A program made the position numbers and the translations under genes. A stretch of 64,000 bases of DNA from contig NZ_JAYKGK010000002.1 of the NCBI RefSeq assembly GCF_036860675.1, positions 306,884 through 370,883 on the forward strand, read 5' to 3'. The stretch is from Rosettibacter primus. GTDB lineage: Bacteria > Bacteroidota > Ignavibacteria > Ignavibacteriales > Melioribacteraceae. Positions within the stretch are counted from its first letter, which is position 1; each line of letters opens with the position of its first letter. The notes beneath the pieces are model-generated. The model ran no database searches, was not told where the DNA came from, and saw nothing but the letters and a program-made list of their open reading frames with translations. Positions 9,003 to 17,313 of this stretch are shown here, one piece after another.

Positions 9003-9428
9003 TTATTGACGATTTGTTGCGTCCATCTGCATAAGACGAAGTCCTAGTTGAGTTTGGAAACTGTTTAATGCAATTACAATTTGACTCATGTCACCCATAA
9101 TTTTGTGAATTCTTTCAATTGGTCTGAAAAGAAAGAGTGAAACTAAATCTGCAATTCCAAAACCTCCGGCTATGAGTGCTTCTAATTCTTTGATGTTAGC
9201 ATCATAAGCTGCATAAAAAGGAACACTTAAAAGAATTACTCCAATAACAAACATTACAACAGATAGAATTACAATTACCCAATAAGTTACTGCTAATTTT
9301 CTTCTCAGACTTTTTAAATCAATTTTGCCGTCAATCATTGAACCCTGCAAATGACGAACTATAAATTCATTTGCCTTTCTGCGTTGTTCTGCATCCATTG
9401 TAACAACTTCAGTTAATACATCAGTCAT
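9003..9428 (-). CDS. Small two-helix membrane protein with C-terminal cytoplasmic helix
   Basis: The product is 141 residues. After about 45 polar residues there are two membrane helices: YWVIVILSVVMFVIGVILLS (about 50-70) and a second glycine-rich one around ALIAGGFGIADLVSLFLF (about 84-102). RPIERIHKIMGDMSQIVIAL and a long amphipathic helix follow. The two-helix plus 'F-x-R-P-x-E-R' pattern faintly recalls TRADD-N-associated membrane modules of predicted bacterial conflict systems, but this is a low-confidence impression. A strong GGAGGTG precedes the ATG. It is the third gene of an operon after a lipoprotein and a 102-residue helical protein. Function unknown. Confidence 0.7.
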   Translation of the reverse strand: MTDVLTEVVTMDAEQRRKANEFIVRHLQGSMIDGKIDLKSLRRKLAVTYWVIVILSVVMFVIGVILLSVPFYAAYDANIKELEALIAGGFGIADLVSLFLFRPIERIHKIMGDMSQIVIALNSFQTQLGLRLMQMDATNRQ

Positions 9429-9441
9429 TTTTCACCTCCAA

Positions 9442-9750
9442 TTATTTAATAAAAAGTTTTGCAAGTGGAACTACCATTTTACTTATTTCGATAGCAACTT
9501 CACCTAAATCCTGAATTCTTTTCTTTAATTCTGCTTGAGATAAATTAACCCTCGATGCTTCTTTAACAATAGTAATTAAATTATCATATACTTCAAGGTC
9601 GGTAGTATCCGGTGTAATTTTATTAATCTCTTCTTTAGATAAACCAAGCAGCTCATTTAGTTCATCTTTATACTTTCCTTCGAATGCTTCTTTGTTCTCT
9701 TTTAGTTTCTGCTTAACTCTTTTACGAAAATCATCTAAACTTTTTCCCAT
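9442..9750 (-). CDS. Small helical conserved-looking protein of unknown function
   Basis: The 102-residue product has no signal peptide. It is highly charged at the N-terminus (FRKRVKQKLKENKEAFEGKY), has a middle segment GLSKEEINKITPDTTDLEVYDNL, and ends in a hydrophobic helix (AIEISKMVVPLAKLFIK) that could associate with a membrane or partner. A perfect AGGAGG lies before the ATG. It sits 13 bp from both the lipoprotein gene upstream and the membrane protein gene downstream. It is probably the cytoplasmic member of a three-component envelope system. Not recognised as a named family. Confidence 0.7.
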   Translation of the reverse strand: MGKSLDDFRKRVKQKLKENKEAFEGKYKDELNELLGLSKEEINKITPDTTDLEVYDNLITIVKEASRVNLSQAELKKRIQDLGEVAIEISKMVVPLAKLFIK

Positions 9751-9763
9751 TTAAACCTCCTGA

Positions 9764-10429
9764 TTATTTTGAAATATCTTTTATAAGTTTATCAAATTGT
9801 TCAATAACCTTTTCTGTATTTTCTTTTTTATTCTTCATTTTTTCTGTTAACCCGAATATTGAATCTGAAAATGACGAAAGTTTAGAACTGATATTTTGCG
9901 GCAGACTATTTAAGTCTAATTTCTGTAATATTTCAAGTTGAGCATCTTTTACTTTTATGATTGATGCAAGATGAGCAGTAACAACGGAGTTTGCATAAAT
10001 AATACGATTATAAGAATTGATAATATTTTGTTTGATTGAATCTCTCTGTTCTACTAAAGGCTTAAGTTTTGATTTTCTGTAATATTCAATATCTGAATAC
10101 AACTCTTCAAGTATAATTTTTATCTTCTCTAAATTAATTTTCTTTTCGCCTTTTGGACTTTCATCTAATAGTTCATCACTAAATTCTTCCAATAATTTTT
10201 CTGTTTGATATGGTGTATAAACTTCATCTATAAATCTATTTACATCAGAAATTAATCGATTATAAAATAAATCAATTAATTCAAGATGTGCTTGCTGCAT
10301 TGCAGAAATATCTCTTCCTGCTGTTAATGAAAGTTCTATTGATTCTTTAGGAATTGATGAACATGCCGTAATTATAATAAAAATTGGAAGTGCTATAAAA
10401 TTCTTGATGGGAAATTTTGTAGCAGACAT
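9764..10429 (-). CDS. Coiled-coil lipoprotein, first gene of an unrecognised operon
   Basis: The 221-residue product has a lipoprotein signal (FIALPIFIIITAC) with the lipidated cysteine at about residue 23. The rest is almost entirely α-helical, with heptad-like stretches (LEKIKIILEELYSDIEYYRK and a C-terminal EKMKNKKENTEKVIEQFDKL). It lacks predicted β structure and enzyme motifs. GTGAGGG precedes the ATG. It leads an operon with the 102- and 141-residue proteins. A periplasmic coiled coil bound to the membrane next to a two-helix membrane protein suggests a structural or sensing complex; this is inference. Confidence 0.7.
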   Translation of the reverse strand: MSATKFPIKNFIALPIFIIITACSSIPKESIELSLTAGRDISAMQQAHLELIDLFYNRLISDVNRFIDEVYTPYQTEKLLEEFSDELLDESPKGEKKINLEKIKIILEELYSDIEYYRKSKLKPLVEQRDSIKQNIINSYNRIIYANSVVTAHLASIIKVKDAQLEILQKLDLNSLPQNISSKLSSFSDSIFGLTEKMKNKKENTEKVIEQFDKLIKDISK

Positions 10430-10901
10430 TTATACCCTCACTTTTTATTATAAATATCTATGAGAATTAAACAGAAACAGGAATCTTAAGATAGGAAGAC
10501 TATTTGCATGTTTAATTTAATTAGATGATGAGTTGTAATCAATAATTTTTTTTAATTATAAAAATAGCACACAGATAACACAGATTAGACAGATACTCAC
10601 AGATTAAATCCTGTGTAAATCTTGTATTATCTGTGTCATCTGTGTTCCTTAAATCTAATATCCAATTTTTAATTTTTTTCAGTTACTTTATTTCCTGTCA
10701 AATCAAATCTCTAATCCAAAATTTCACAAAGAGCAGATGCACACAAATGAAGCGGATTTGACAGATGACCACAGATTATGAAAACTTTCACAAGTATTAT
10801 TTAACCGAATTTTAACATCGATATTTTTTCAATTATCAATAAAATGAAGTAATTTTGTCTTGAGCTGTACTCTCTTTATGAATAAACACGGAGAAAAATA
10901 A
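10430..10901. other. Intergenic region between divergent operons with a repeat element
   Basis: These 472 bp separate the lipoprotein operon (minus) from transketolase (plus). They contain one dispersed repeat copy (10565-10649) and a partial copy (about 10726-10782). The promoters must lie at the two edges. No coding frame is convincing. Confidence 0.6.
10565..10649. repeat. Dispersed 'CACAGAT' inverted-repeat element, copy 1
   Basis: The 85 bp unit starts TAGCACACAGATAACACAG and ends TATCTGTGTCATCTGTGTTC, so its arms are imperfect inverted repeats of about 22 bp. Similar units lie at 46990-47074, 56376-56475 and 57027-57134. A left-half fragment follows at about 10726-10782. All are intergenic and none encodes a protein, so it resembles a MITE-like or structured intergenic repeat. 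Confidence 0.7.
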
Positions 10902-12878
10902 ATGTCTTACCAATTAATCAAAAAATTAGAATTTGATAAAGTGAAAGATTTCAATGGCAGTTGGGAACTAAAGATGAAATTATTTGCCGATATGTGCCGT
11001 TTTAATACTCTTGTTGCAGTTAAGAAAGCTGGTTCCGGTCATCTTGGTTCATCTTTAAGTGCAATGGATATTGTGACATATCTTTATTTGAATGAATTAA
11101 ATATTCTGAATGTTGGAATAAACAGTGAAGAGCGTGACATTTATTTTTCTTCAAAAGGTCATGATGTGCCAGGGCTCTATTCGCTTTTTTATGCAATTGG
11201 AATTTTACCCGAAGAAAAATTATTGATGCTAAGAAGACTGCACGGATTAGATGGTCATCCTGATGTTCGAATACCTGGCATTGAAGCATGCACTGGTTCA
11301 CTTGGAATGGGAATTTCAAAAGGGAAAGGAATGGCATGGGCAAAGAAATATAAGAATAAAGGTGGACATGTTTATGTTTTAACCGGCGACGGTGAATTTC
11401 AAGAAGGTCAAATCTGGGAATCAATTCAATCAACAGCTCATCAAAAAATTTCGAACCTTACTGTTATTATGGATCACAATAAATATCAAACTGATATGCT
11501 TGTTGCCGATGTGAATAATATTGAAGACATTGTTGAAAAAGTGAAAGTATTTGGCTGGTATGTTGTGAGAATTAATGGTCATGATTATAATGAACTAAAA
11601 AATACTTTTTCCAATCTTAAGAATGTCACAGACAAACCAAAGATGGTTATTGCCGATACAATTAAAGGCAAAGGTATTTCATTTATGGAAAAACCCTACA
11701 CCGAAACTATTTCAGGAAAGACTTATTACAAATGGCACAGCGGGGCACCTGATGATGATTATTTCTTAAAAGGTATAGAAGAATTAACCCATTCAATTAA
11801 TAAACTTGCTAAAGAACTTGGGATTGAGAAAATTGAAATTCCCGAAAATAAAGTCGAAGGTAAAATTTCAACAAAGATTGACAAAGAATTTGTAACAGAT
11901 GCATTTGGAGATGCACTCGTTGAGCTTGCTAAGACTAATGAAAAATTAATTGTTCTTGATGGTGACCTTTCTGCTGACTGCAAGCTAAGAAAATTTGAGT
12001 ACACATATCCAGATAGATTTATTGAAAATGGTATTGCAGAACAAGATATGGTTTCGATGGCTGGAGGTTTAGCACGCATGGGTTTAATTCCAGTAGTAAA
12101 TACATTTGCAAGTTTTCTTGCAGCCAGAGCTAACGAACAGATTTACAATAACGCATGTGAAAAAACAAAAATAATTTATGTTTGTCACTTTGCAGGATTA
12201 ATTCCAGCAGGACCGGGAAAATCTCACCAAAGTATTCGCGATATTTCATTATTTGGAGCAATACCAAATATGACAATAATTCAACCTTGCAATTCTACTG
12301 AAACAAAAAAGGCACTTGAATATTGTGTAAATGAAGCAAAAGAAAATTGTGTTATTCGACTGGCTATTGGTCCTTCTCCAGAAAAAATTGAATTACCAGA
12401 TTTTTATGAATTCATTCCTGGTATAGGCACAGAATTAACAGATGGCAAAGACGCTATTATATTTGCATATGGACCAGTAATGCTGCATGAGGCTTTAACA
12501 GCACACAGAATTTTGAAAAATGTTAATTATGGATTAAAAGTTGTAAATATGCCCTGGTTAAATAAAATTGATCTTGACTGGATAGAAACAGTTACAAAAA
12601 ATTATAAAAATATTTTTGTACTTGAAGACCACTCAATTATAGGCGGATTAGGGGAAAGAATTTTAGATGCCCTAGCAGATATTCATCATTTTCAAGCAAA
12701 AAGATTTGATATCATTGGACTTGATGATTATCCAGAGTGCGGAACTCCTCAAGAAGTTTTACAATATCACGGATTGGATGGGATGTCAATTGCAAAAAGA
12801 ATTTCTAATATTGACAATCTTGATAATATTTTTCATAGGGATGAGGACAAGAATTATAATGATTCTGCCCCACAGTAA
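10902..12878 (+). CDS. tkt: Transketolase
   Basis: Transketolase moves two-carbon ketol units between sugar phosphates in the pentose phosphate pathway using thiamine diphosphate. The 658-residue chain holds all three domains: the N-terminal TPP domain (LVAVKKAGSGHLGSSLSAMD, then the GDG motif in LTGDGEFQEGQIWES), the pyrimidine-binding domain (RFIENGIAEQDMVSMAGGLA) and a C-terminal domain. It is thus a full-length enzyme, not the split archaeal-type pair. The start has GGAG eight bases upstream. The order of motifs is also compatible with transketolase-like aminosugar or DXS relatives, but the length and GxGxx context favour transketolase. Monocistronic. Confidence 0.92.
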   Translation: MSYQLIKKLEFDKVKDFNGSWELKMKLFADMCRFNTLVAVKKAGSGHLGSSLSAMDIVTYLYLNELNILNVGINSEERDIYFSSKGHDVPGLYSLFYAIGILPEEKLLMLRRLHGLDGHPDVRIPGIEACTGSLGMGISKGKGMAWAKKYKNKGGHVYVLTGDGEFQEGQIWESIQSTAHQKISNLTVIMDHNKYQTDMLVADVNNIEDIVEKVKVFGWYVVRINGHDYNELKNTFSNLKNVTDKPKMVIADTIKGKGISFMEKPYTETISGKTYYKWHSGAPDDDYFLKGIEELTHSINKLAKELGIEKIEIPENKVEGKISTKIDKEFVTDAFGDALVELAKTNEKLIVLDGDLSADCKLRKFEYTYPDRFIENGIAEQDMVSMAGGLARMGLIPVVNTFASFLAARANEQIYNNACEKTKIIYVCHFAGLIPAGPGKSHQSIRDISLFGAIPNMTIIQPCNSTETKKALEYCVNEAKENCVIRLAIGPSPEKIELPDFYEFIPGIGTELTDGKDAIIFAYGPVMLHEALTAHRILKNVNYGLKVVNMPWLNKIDLDWIETVTKNYKNIFVLEDHSIIGGLGERILDALADIHHFQAKRFDIIGLDDYPECGTPQEVLQYHGLDGMSIAKRISNIDNLDNIFHRDEDKNYNDSAPQ

Positions 12879-13054
12879 TTTACACTAAAAAATCTGTTAG
12901 CATAAATTCCCACTTTCTAAAAACTAAACTATAACATTTATCATAATTGATAAATCAGTAGTTTATTTTCAATTAAAAAAGCAATTTTTCTTCTGGCAAA
13001 TTTTTTGAAGTTCTATTATGAAAATATCAATAAATAATTATGGAGTATTAACAA

Positions 13055-13264
13055 ATGGTAATTACTGATGATTGTATAAGCTGTTCTGCCTGTGTTGATG
13101 AATGTGAAAATAATGCAATTTACAATGCAGGAGAAGAATACACGGTTAATGGTGAAACCCATCCTCCACTTTCTGAAGAACATACATTTATTGCCCCGGA
13201 ATTATGCAATAACTGTAAGTCATGTGTTGAAGTCTGTGCTGTTGATGCTATCGTAGAACAATGA
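13055..13264 (+). CDS. 2[4Fe-4S] ferredoxin, Chlorobium-like
   Basis: The 69-residue electron carrier has two four-cysteine motifs, CISCSACVDEC and CNNCKSCVEVC, each ligating a [4Fe-4S] cluster. Between them is a roughly 33-residue segment, longer than in clostridial ferredoxins and similar to the extended loop of green sulfur bacterial ferredoxins. The proline that usually follows the fourth cysteine is replaced (E and A), which may shift the redox potential. GGAG lies upstream of the ATG. A low-potential ferredoxin is the expected partner of the Rnf complex at 50.4-56.3 kb, although the two are not linked in an operon. Confidence 0.93.
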   Translation: MVITDDCISCSACVDECENNAIYNAGEEYTVNGETHPPLSEEHTFIAPELCNNCKSCVEVCAVDAIVEQ

Positions 13265-13290
13265 TCAATATATTGCCTCCTCTATAAAAA

Positions 13291-13321
13291 AACCCGATTC
13301 ATTAATTTGAATCGGGTTTTT
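13291..13321. terminator. Bidirectional intrinsic terminator between ferredoxin and trxA
   Basis: AACCCGATTC (13291-13300) and GAATCGGGTT (13309-13318) form a perfect 10 bp stem with an 8-base loop. A run of A lies on the left and a run of T on the right, so it can stop transcription from both convergent genes. Confidence 0.92.
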
Positions 13322-13338
13322 CATTCATTAGACTAAAT

Positions 13339-13674
13339 TTAATTTGCTTGTTCTATATAAGGTTTAATTTTTGACATCAAATGATATTTGGGAACTGCTC
13401 CAATAACTGCATCAACCATTCTTCCATTTTTGAAAATTCCGAGTGTAGGTATACTCATAATGCCATATTGTGAAGCAACTCCATAATTTTCATCTGTATT
13501 AACTTTTACAACTTTTAACTTTCCTGCATTTTCTTTTGCAATTTCTTCTACAATTGGAGCAACCATTCTGCATGGTCCACACCATGGTGCCCAGAAATCA
13601 ACAAGTACTGGAAGTTCAGATTCCAAAACTTCTTTTTGGAAATTAAAATCTGTGCCTTCAATAATGTTATTCAT
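13339..13674 (-). CDS. trxA: Thioredoxin
   Basis: The 111-residue protein has the active site WCGPC (W31-C32-G-P-C35) within VDFWAPWCGPCRMVAP, and the cis-proline in MSIPTLGIFKNG. It is a cytoplasmic disulfide reductant for ribonucleotide reductase, peroxidases and similar. AGGAG precedes the ATG. It stands alone, with the shared terminator downstream; its reductase is not in the window. Confidence 0.96.
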   Translation of the reverse strand: MNNIIEGTDFNFQKEVLESELPVLVDFWAPWCGPCRMVAPIVEEIAKENAGKLKVVKVNTDENYGVASQYGIMSIPTLGIFKNGRMVDAVIGAVPKYHLMSKIKPYIEQAN

Positions 13675-13762
13675 TTAAAACTCCTATTTTATTTTTGCTA
13701 ACGATTTGATGCTATTTCTTTCTAAAAGATTCAAAATCATTGGAAGAAAATTTTAAAAAATT

Positions 13763-14527
13763 TCACCCATTAAGTATTCTAATTACTTCATCATGAATTT
13801 TCCCTCCAGTAGCTACAATACTGTTGCCTTTTACAGGATTATCTCCATAATAATCAGTAATTTTTCCACCAGCTCCATTAATTACTGGAATAAGCGCCAT
13901 CAAATCCCATGGACTCATAATCGGGTCAATCATTATGTCAGCATAACCTGTAGCCACAAGATAATAACCATAACAATCGCCCCAGCTTCTAAATAATTTT
14001 ACTTTTCTTATTAGATTATCCAAACCTTTCAAATTGCGATATTTTTCAAAGTTCATATAATCTGTAATTAATAAAACAGCTGAAGAAATATTTTCACAAT
14101 TTCTTACAGTAACTTTTTTACCATTTAATTCAGTTGATTTATTATCCCCTATCAAAAACTCATCAAGAACAGGTAAATTAATCGCGCCTAAAATTGGTTC
14201 ATCATTTTTAAGTAATGCAACTAAAGTTCCAAATAATGGAGTTCCACATATAAAACTTTTTGTTCCATCAATTGGGTCAAGAATCCATTTATACTCAGCA
14301 TCAGGATTGTAATCACCAAATTCTTCACCAATTATACCGTGCTCAGGAAATTCATGCGTTATTAATTCACGCATGATTTCTTCAGATTTTTTATCTGCAA
14401 TTGTAACTGGCGAAAAATCATCTTTTGTCTCTACCACAATTTCTTTTCTGTAATATTCTCTTATAATTTTTTTACTTTCATCTGCTAATAGTTTAACAAA
14501 TTTTTTAAAGTATGATATTTCATTCAT
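13763..14527 (-). CDS. Inositol monophosphatase-family phosphatase (possible histidinol-phosphatase)
   Basis: From the ATG at 14527 the product is 254 residues. An in-frame start at 14599 adds 24 atypical residues, and AAAGAG sits just upstream of 14527, so I chose the latter. The metal-binding motifs are GEEFG (E68, E69), DPIDGTKSF (D84, D87) and the late SPWDLMA. The family includes inositol-1-phosphatase, fructose-1,6-bisphosphatase, CysQ and HisN-type histidinol-phosphatase. The PVTIADKKSEEIMRE and SPWDLMALIPVINGAGG segments resemble the HisN-like branch most. No histidine genes are nearby, so substrate is unsettled. Confidence 0.85.
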   Translation of the reverse strand: MNEISYFKKFVKLLADESKKIIREYYRKEIVVETKDDFSPVTIADKKSEEIMRELITHEFPEHGIIGEEFGDYNPDAEYKWILDPIDGTKSFICGTPLFGTLVALLKNDEPILGAINLPVLDEFLIGDNKSTELNGKKVTVRNCENISSAVLLITDYMNFEKYRNLKGLDNLIRKVKLFRSWGDCYGYYLVATGYADIMIDPIMSPWDLMALIPVINGAGGKITDYYGDNPVKGNSIVATGGKIHDEVIRILNG

Positions 14528-14635
14528 TTTGTAACTCTTTTTTATTTTCGAATTAATCAAAATAGTATTCAAAATTATAGAATTATTTTTCTTATCCAAA
14601 ACTCTTTATTTTAGCAGCATAGAAAATTAAAAAAT

Positions 14636-15613
14636 ATGAATATATTACCTGCAAATAGCGAAACAATAACAAAAGCAGCCGAGATAATTCGTAATGGCGG
14701 ACTGGTTGCTTTTCCTACAGAAACAGTATATGGTTTGGGTGCTGATGGATTAAATCCAATAGCAGTAACAAAAATTTTTGAGGTTAAGAAGCGACCTGCT
14801 TTTAATCCACTTATTCTTCATATTTCACAAAAAGAATGGATAAAAAAATATGCAATCTATAATGATGAAAGGATTGATAAGTTAATCGAAAAATTCTGGC
14901 CTGGTCCTCTTACCTTAGTTCTTCCTAAGACTGATATAGTTCCTGATATAGTAACATCAGGAAATCCCACAGTTGCAATACGAATGCCCAACCATAAAAT
15001 TGCACTTGAATTAATAGAAAAAAGTAACACTCCAATTGCTGCACCAAGTGCAAATAAATTTGGTCATTTAAGTCCCACTCAGGCTGAACATGTTAAAAAA
15101 AGTTTGGGTGATAAAGTTGATTTAATTCTTGACGGCGGCAAATGCAATATTGGACTGGAATCTACAATTGTTCAGTTCTACGAAGGAAATTTTTATTTGC
15201 TCCGTCCTGGAGGTTTATCAAAAGAGGAAATTGAAGATACAATAAATTGTAAGCTACAATTAAACTTAGAATCAAAAAAACCAACAGCACCCGGACAATT
15301 GCCATTTCATTACTCACCTGTTAAACCAATATTTTTTTTGAACGAAGAAAGTTTAAAAAAATATTCTAGTAAAAAAATTGGTGTTCTTTATTTAAGTGAA
15401 GAAAAAATTCAATATGATTTTGCATCCGTTAAAATTTTATCTCCATCAAAAGATTTAAGAGAAGCTGCTGCAAATTTATTTAAATATCTGCACGATTTTG
15501 AAAAAGAAGAAATTGATGTAATTTTAGTTGAACCAATTAAAGAAGTAGGATTGGGACTGGCTATAATGGACAGACTAAAAAAGGCAGTTAAAAAATATTC
15601 AGATAAGATTTAA
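14636..15613 (+). CDS. L-threonylcarbamoyladenylate synthase, Sua5 type
   Basis: The enzyme makes threonylcarbamoyl-AMP from threonine, bicarbonate and ATP, the first step of t6A modification at tRNA position 37. At 325 residues it has the YrdC domain (residues about 5-195, with GGLVAFPTETVYGLGAD and KKRPAFNPL) and the extra C-terminal Sua5 domain (about 225-325, entered by the APGQLPFHYSP linker). This distinguishes it from short TsaC. The remaining t6A partners are not in the window. It is divergent from the IMPase-family gene. Confidence 0.93.
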   Translation: MNILPANSETITKAAEIIRNGGLVAFPTETVYGLGADGLNPIAVTKIFEVKKRPAFNPLILHISQKEWIKKYAIYNDERIDKLIEKFWPGPLTLVLPKTDIVPDIVTSGNPTVAIRMPNHKIALELIEKSNTPIAAPSANKFGHLSPTQAEHVKKSLGDKVDLILDGGKCNIGLESTIVQFYEGNFYLLRPGGLSKEEIEDTINCKLQLNLESKKPTAPGQLPFHYSPVKPIFFLNEESLKKYSSKKIGVLYLSEEKIQYDFASVKILSPSKDLREAAANLFKYLHDFEKEEIDVILVEPIKEVGLGLAIMDRLKKAVKKYSDKI

Positions 15614-15670
15614 AAAATATTGTATATTTAAACCAAAATTTATATTTCTTTTTGGGTGCATTAATAAAAT

Positions 15671-17239
15671 ATGAACACCAGCCGAAATAATAACCAACAA
15701 AATAAAATTTCTCCTTTAAATAATTTTTTTGAATCCAAAGAAAATATCAAACTTTTAATCCATGCAATAAATTCTGTTCATGAATGCATAAGTGTAACAG
15801 ATTTAAATCACGAAATGATTTTTGTCAATCAAACTTTTCTTGATACTTACGGATATAAACTCGAAGAAATTCTTGGAAAAAATACCCAGATTCTCCGCTC
15901 GGAAAAAAATGACCCTCGAATATTAAAAGAGATAAATGAAGGAACACAAAAAGGTGGATGGCATGGAAGACTCTTAAATAAAAGGAAAGATGGAAGTGAA
16001 TTTGTTATTGAACTCAGTACTTCCGTAGTCAGAAATGAGAATGGGGAACCTATAGCTTATATTGGTTTAAGTAAAGATATTACTGAAATTGTTAAAACCG
16101 AAGAAAAATTATTTGAAACTGAAAAAAAGTATCAAGAACTTTTTATGGAAATTAAAGATATTGTTTATGAAAGCACAATTGACGGAAAATTCATTGAACT
16201 TAATCCTTCAGGCATGGAGTTCCTGGGTATAAAATCCTTAGATGAACTTAAAGATATCAATATTACATATGACCTTTATATTAATCCAAAAGACAGAGAA
16301 AAGTTCAAAAATGAATTAATAAAAAAAGGTTTTGTAAAAGATTTTGAAATTGCAATTAAAAAATTAAATGGAGAAATTGCTGTTGTTCTTGAAACATCTG
16401 TAGCAGTTAAAAACAAAGAAGGTGAAATTATTGGATATCGTGGAATTCTAAGAGATATAACCGAACGGAAAAAACAAGAAGCTCAGCTAAAAGAATTAAT
16501 TGAAAAATTAGAAACTCTTAATCAAGAATTAAAAAACTCAAATGCATCAAAAGACAAATTTTTCTCAATAATTGCTCACGATTTAAGAAGTCCCTTCAGT
16601 TCACTTTTAAGTTTTTCTGAATTTTTATATCAGGATATAGAAGAATTAAGTAAAGATGAAATAAAATCTTTCGCAGAAAATATTAACGAAGCTGCAAAAA
16701 CAGTATTTTCTCTTCTTGAAAATTTATTGCAGTGGTCACGCATACAAATTGGTACTATTTCATTTAGTCCAAAACACTTTACAATACATAATACAGCGAG
16801 TAAAGTTATAAATCTACTCTTGCATAATGCAGCAATTAAAAATATTGAGATTACTAATAAGATAAACAGCACACATACTGTTTATGCAGATGAAGATATG
16901 ATTTTTTCTGTGCTTCAAAATTTACTTTCAAATGCAATTAAGTTTACGCATGAAAATGGCAAAATAATTTTTAATTCTGAAGAAAAGGATAGTGTAATTG
17001 AAATATCAATAAGTGATACAGGAATAGGCATGGATGAATCTGATACAGAAAAACTATTTAGAATCGATATACCATTTACAAAATCTGGAACTAAGAACGA
17101 AAAAGGAAGCGGTCTGGGATTAATTCTGTGCAAAGAAATGATAGAAAAAAATGGCGGGAAAATATGGGTTAAAAGTAACCCCGGTAAAGGAACAACCTTT
17201 ACTTTTTCACTTCCTAAAAATAAAGCTGACCAATTATAA
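15671..17239 (+). CDS. Cytosolic PAS-PAS sensor histidine kinase
   Basis: The 522-residue kinase has no membrane segment. Two PAS domains lie at about residues 30-140 (QTFLDTYGYKLEEILGK) and 150-265. A short coiled coil leads to the HisKA H-box FFSIIAHDLRSPF with phospho-acceptor H303, and to the HATPase domain (N-box NLLSNAIKFT, G-boxes DTGIGM and GSGLGL). There is no receiver domain and no response regulator beside it, so its partner is elsewhere. The ligand of the PAS domains is not apparent. The downstream M24 peptidase may share its transcript (74 bp gap). Confidence 0.88.
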   Translation: MNTSRNNNQQNKISPLNNFFESKENIKLLIHAINSVHECISVTDLNHEMIFVNQTFLDTYGYKLEEILGKNTQILRSEKNDPRILKEINEGTQKGGWHGRLLNKRKDGSEFVIELSTSVVRNENGEPIAYIGLSKDITEIVKTEEKLFETEKKYQELFMEIKDIVYESTIDGKFIELNPSGMEFLGIKSLDELKDINITYDLYINPKDREKFKNELIKKGFVKDFEIAIKKLNGEIAVVLETSVAVKNKEGEIIGYRGILRDITERKKQEAQLKELIEKLETLNQELKNSNASKDKFFSIIAHDLRSPFSSLLSFSEFLYQDIEELSKDEIKSFAENINEAAKTVFSLLENLLQWSRIQIGTISFSPKHFTIHNTASKVINLLLHNAAIKNIEITNKINSTHTVYADEDMIFSVLQNLLSNAIKFTHENGKIIFNSEEKDSVIEISISDTGIGMDESDTEKLFRIDIPFTKSGTKNEKGSGLGLILCKEMIEKNGGKIWVKSNPGKGTTFTFSLPKNKADQL

Positions 17240-17313
17240 CTCCATGACAACTCATATAAGTTTAATCAATGCAATGAATTTTATTTTTTTGAAATATAAA
17301 CTTGAGGTTTCAA

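Noticed and set aside
11020..12079. Minus-strand frames inside the transketolase gene
   Set aside because: They are antisense to a conserved enzyme frame and lack ribosome sites and recognisable motifs.
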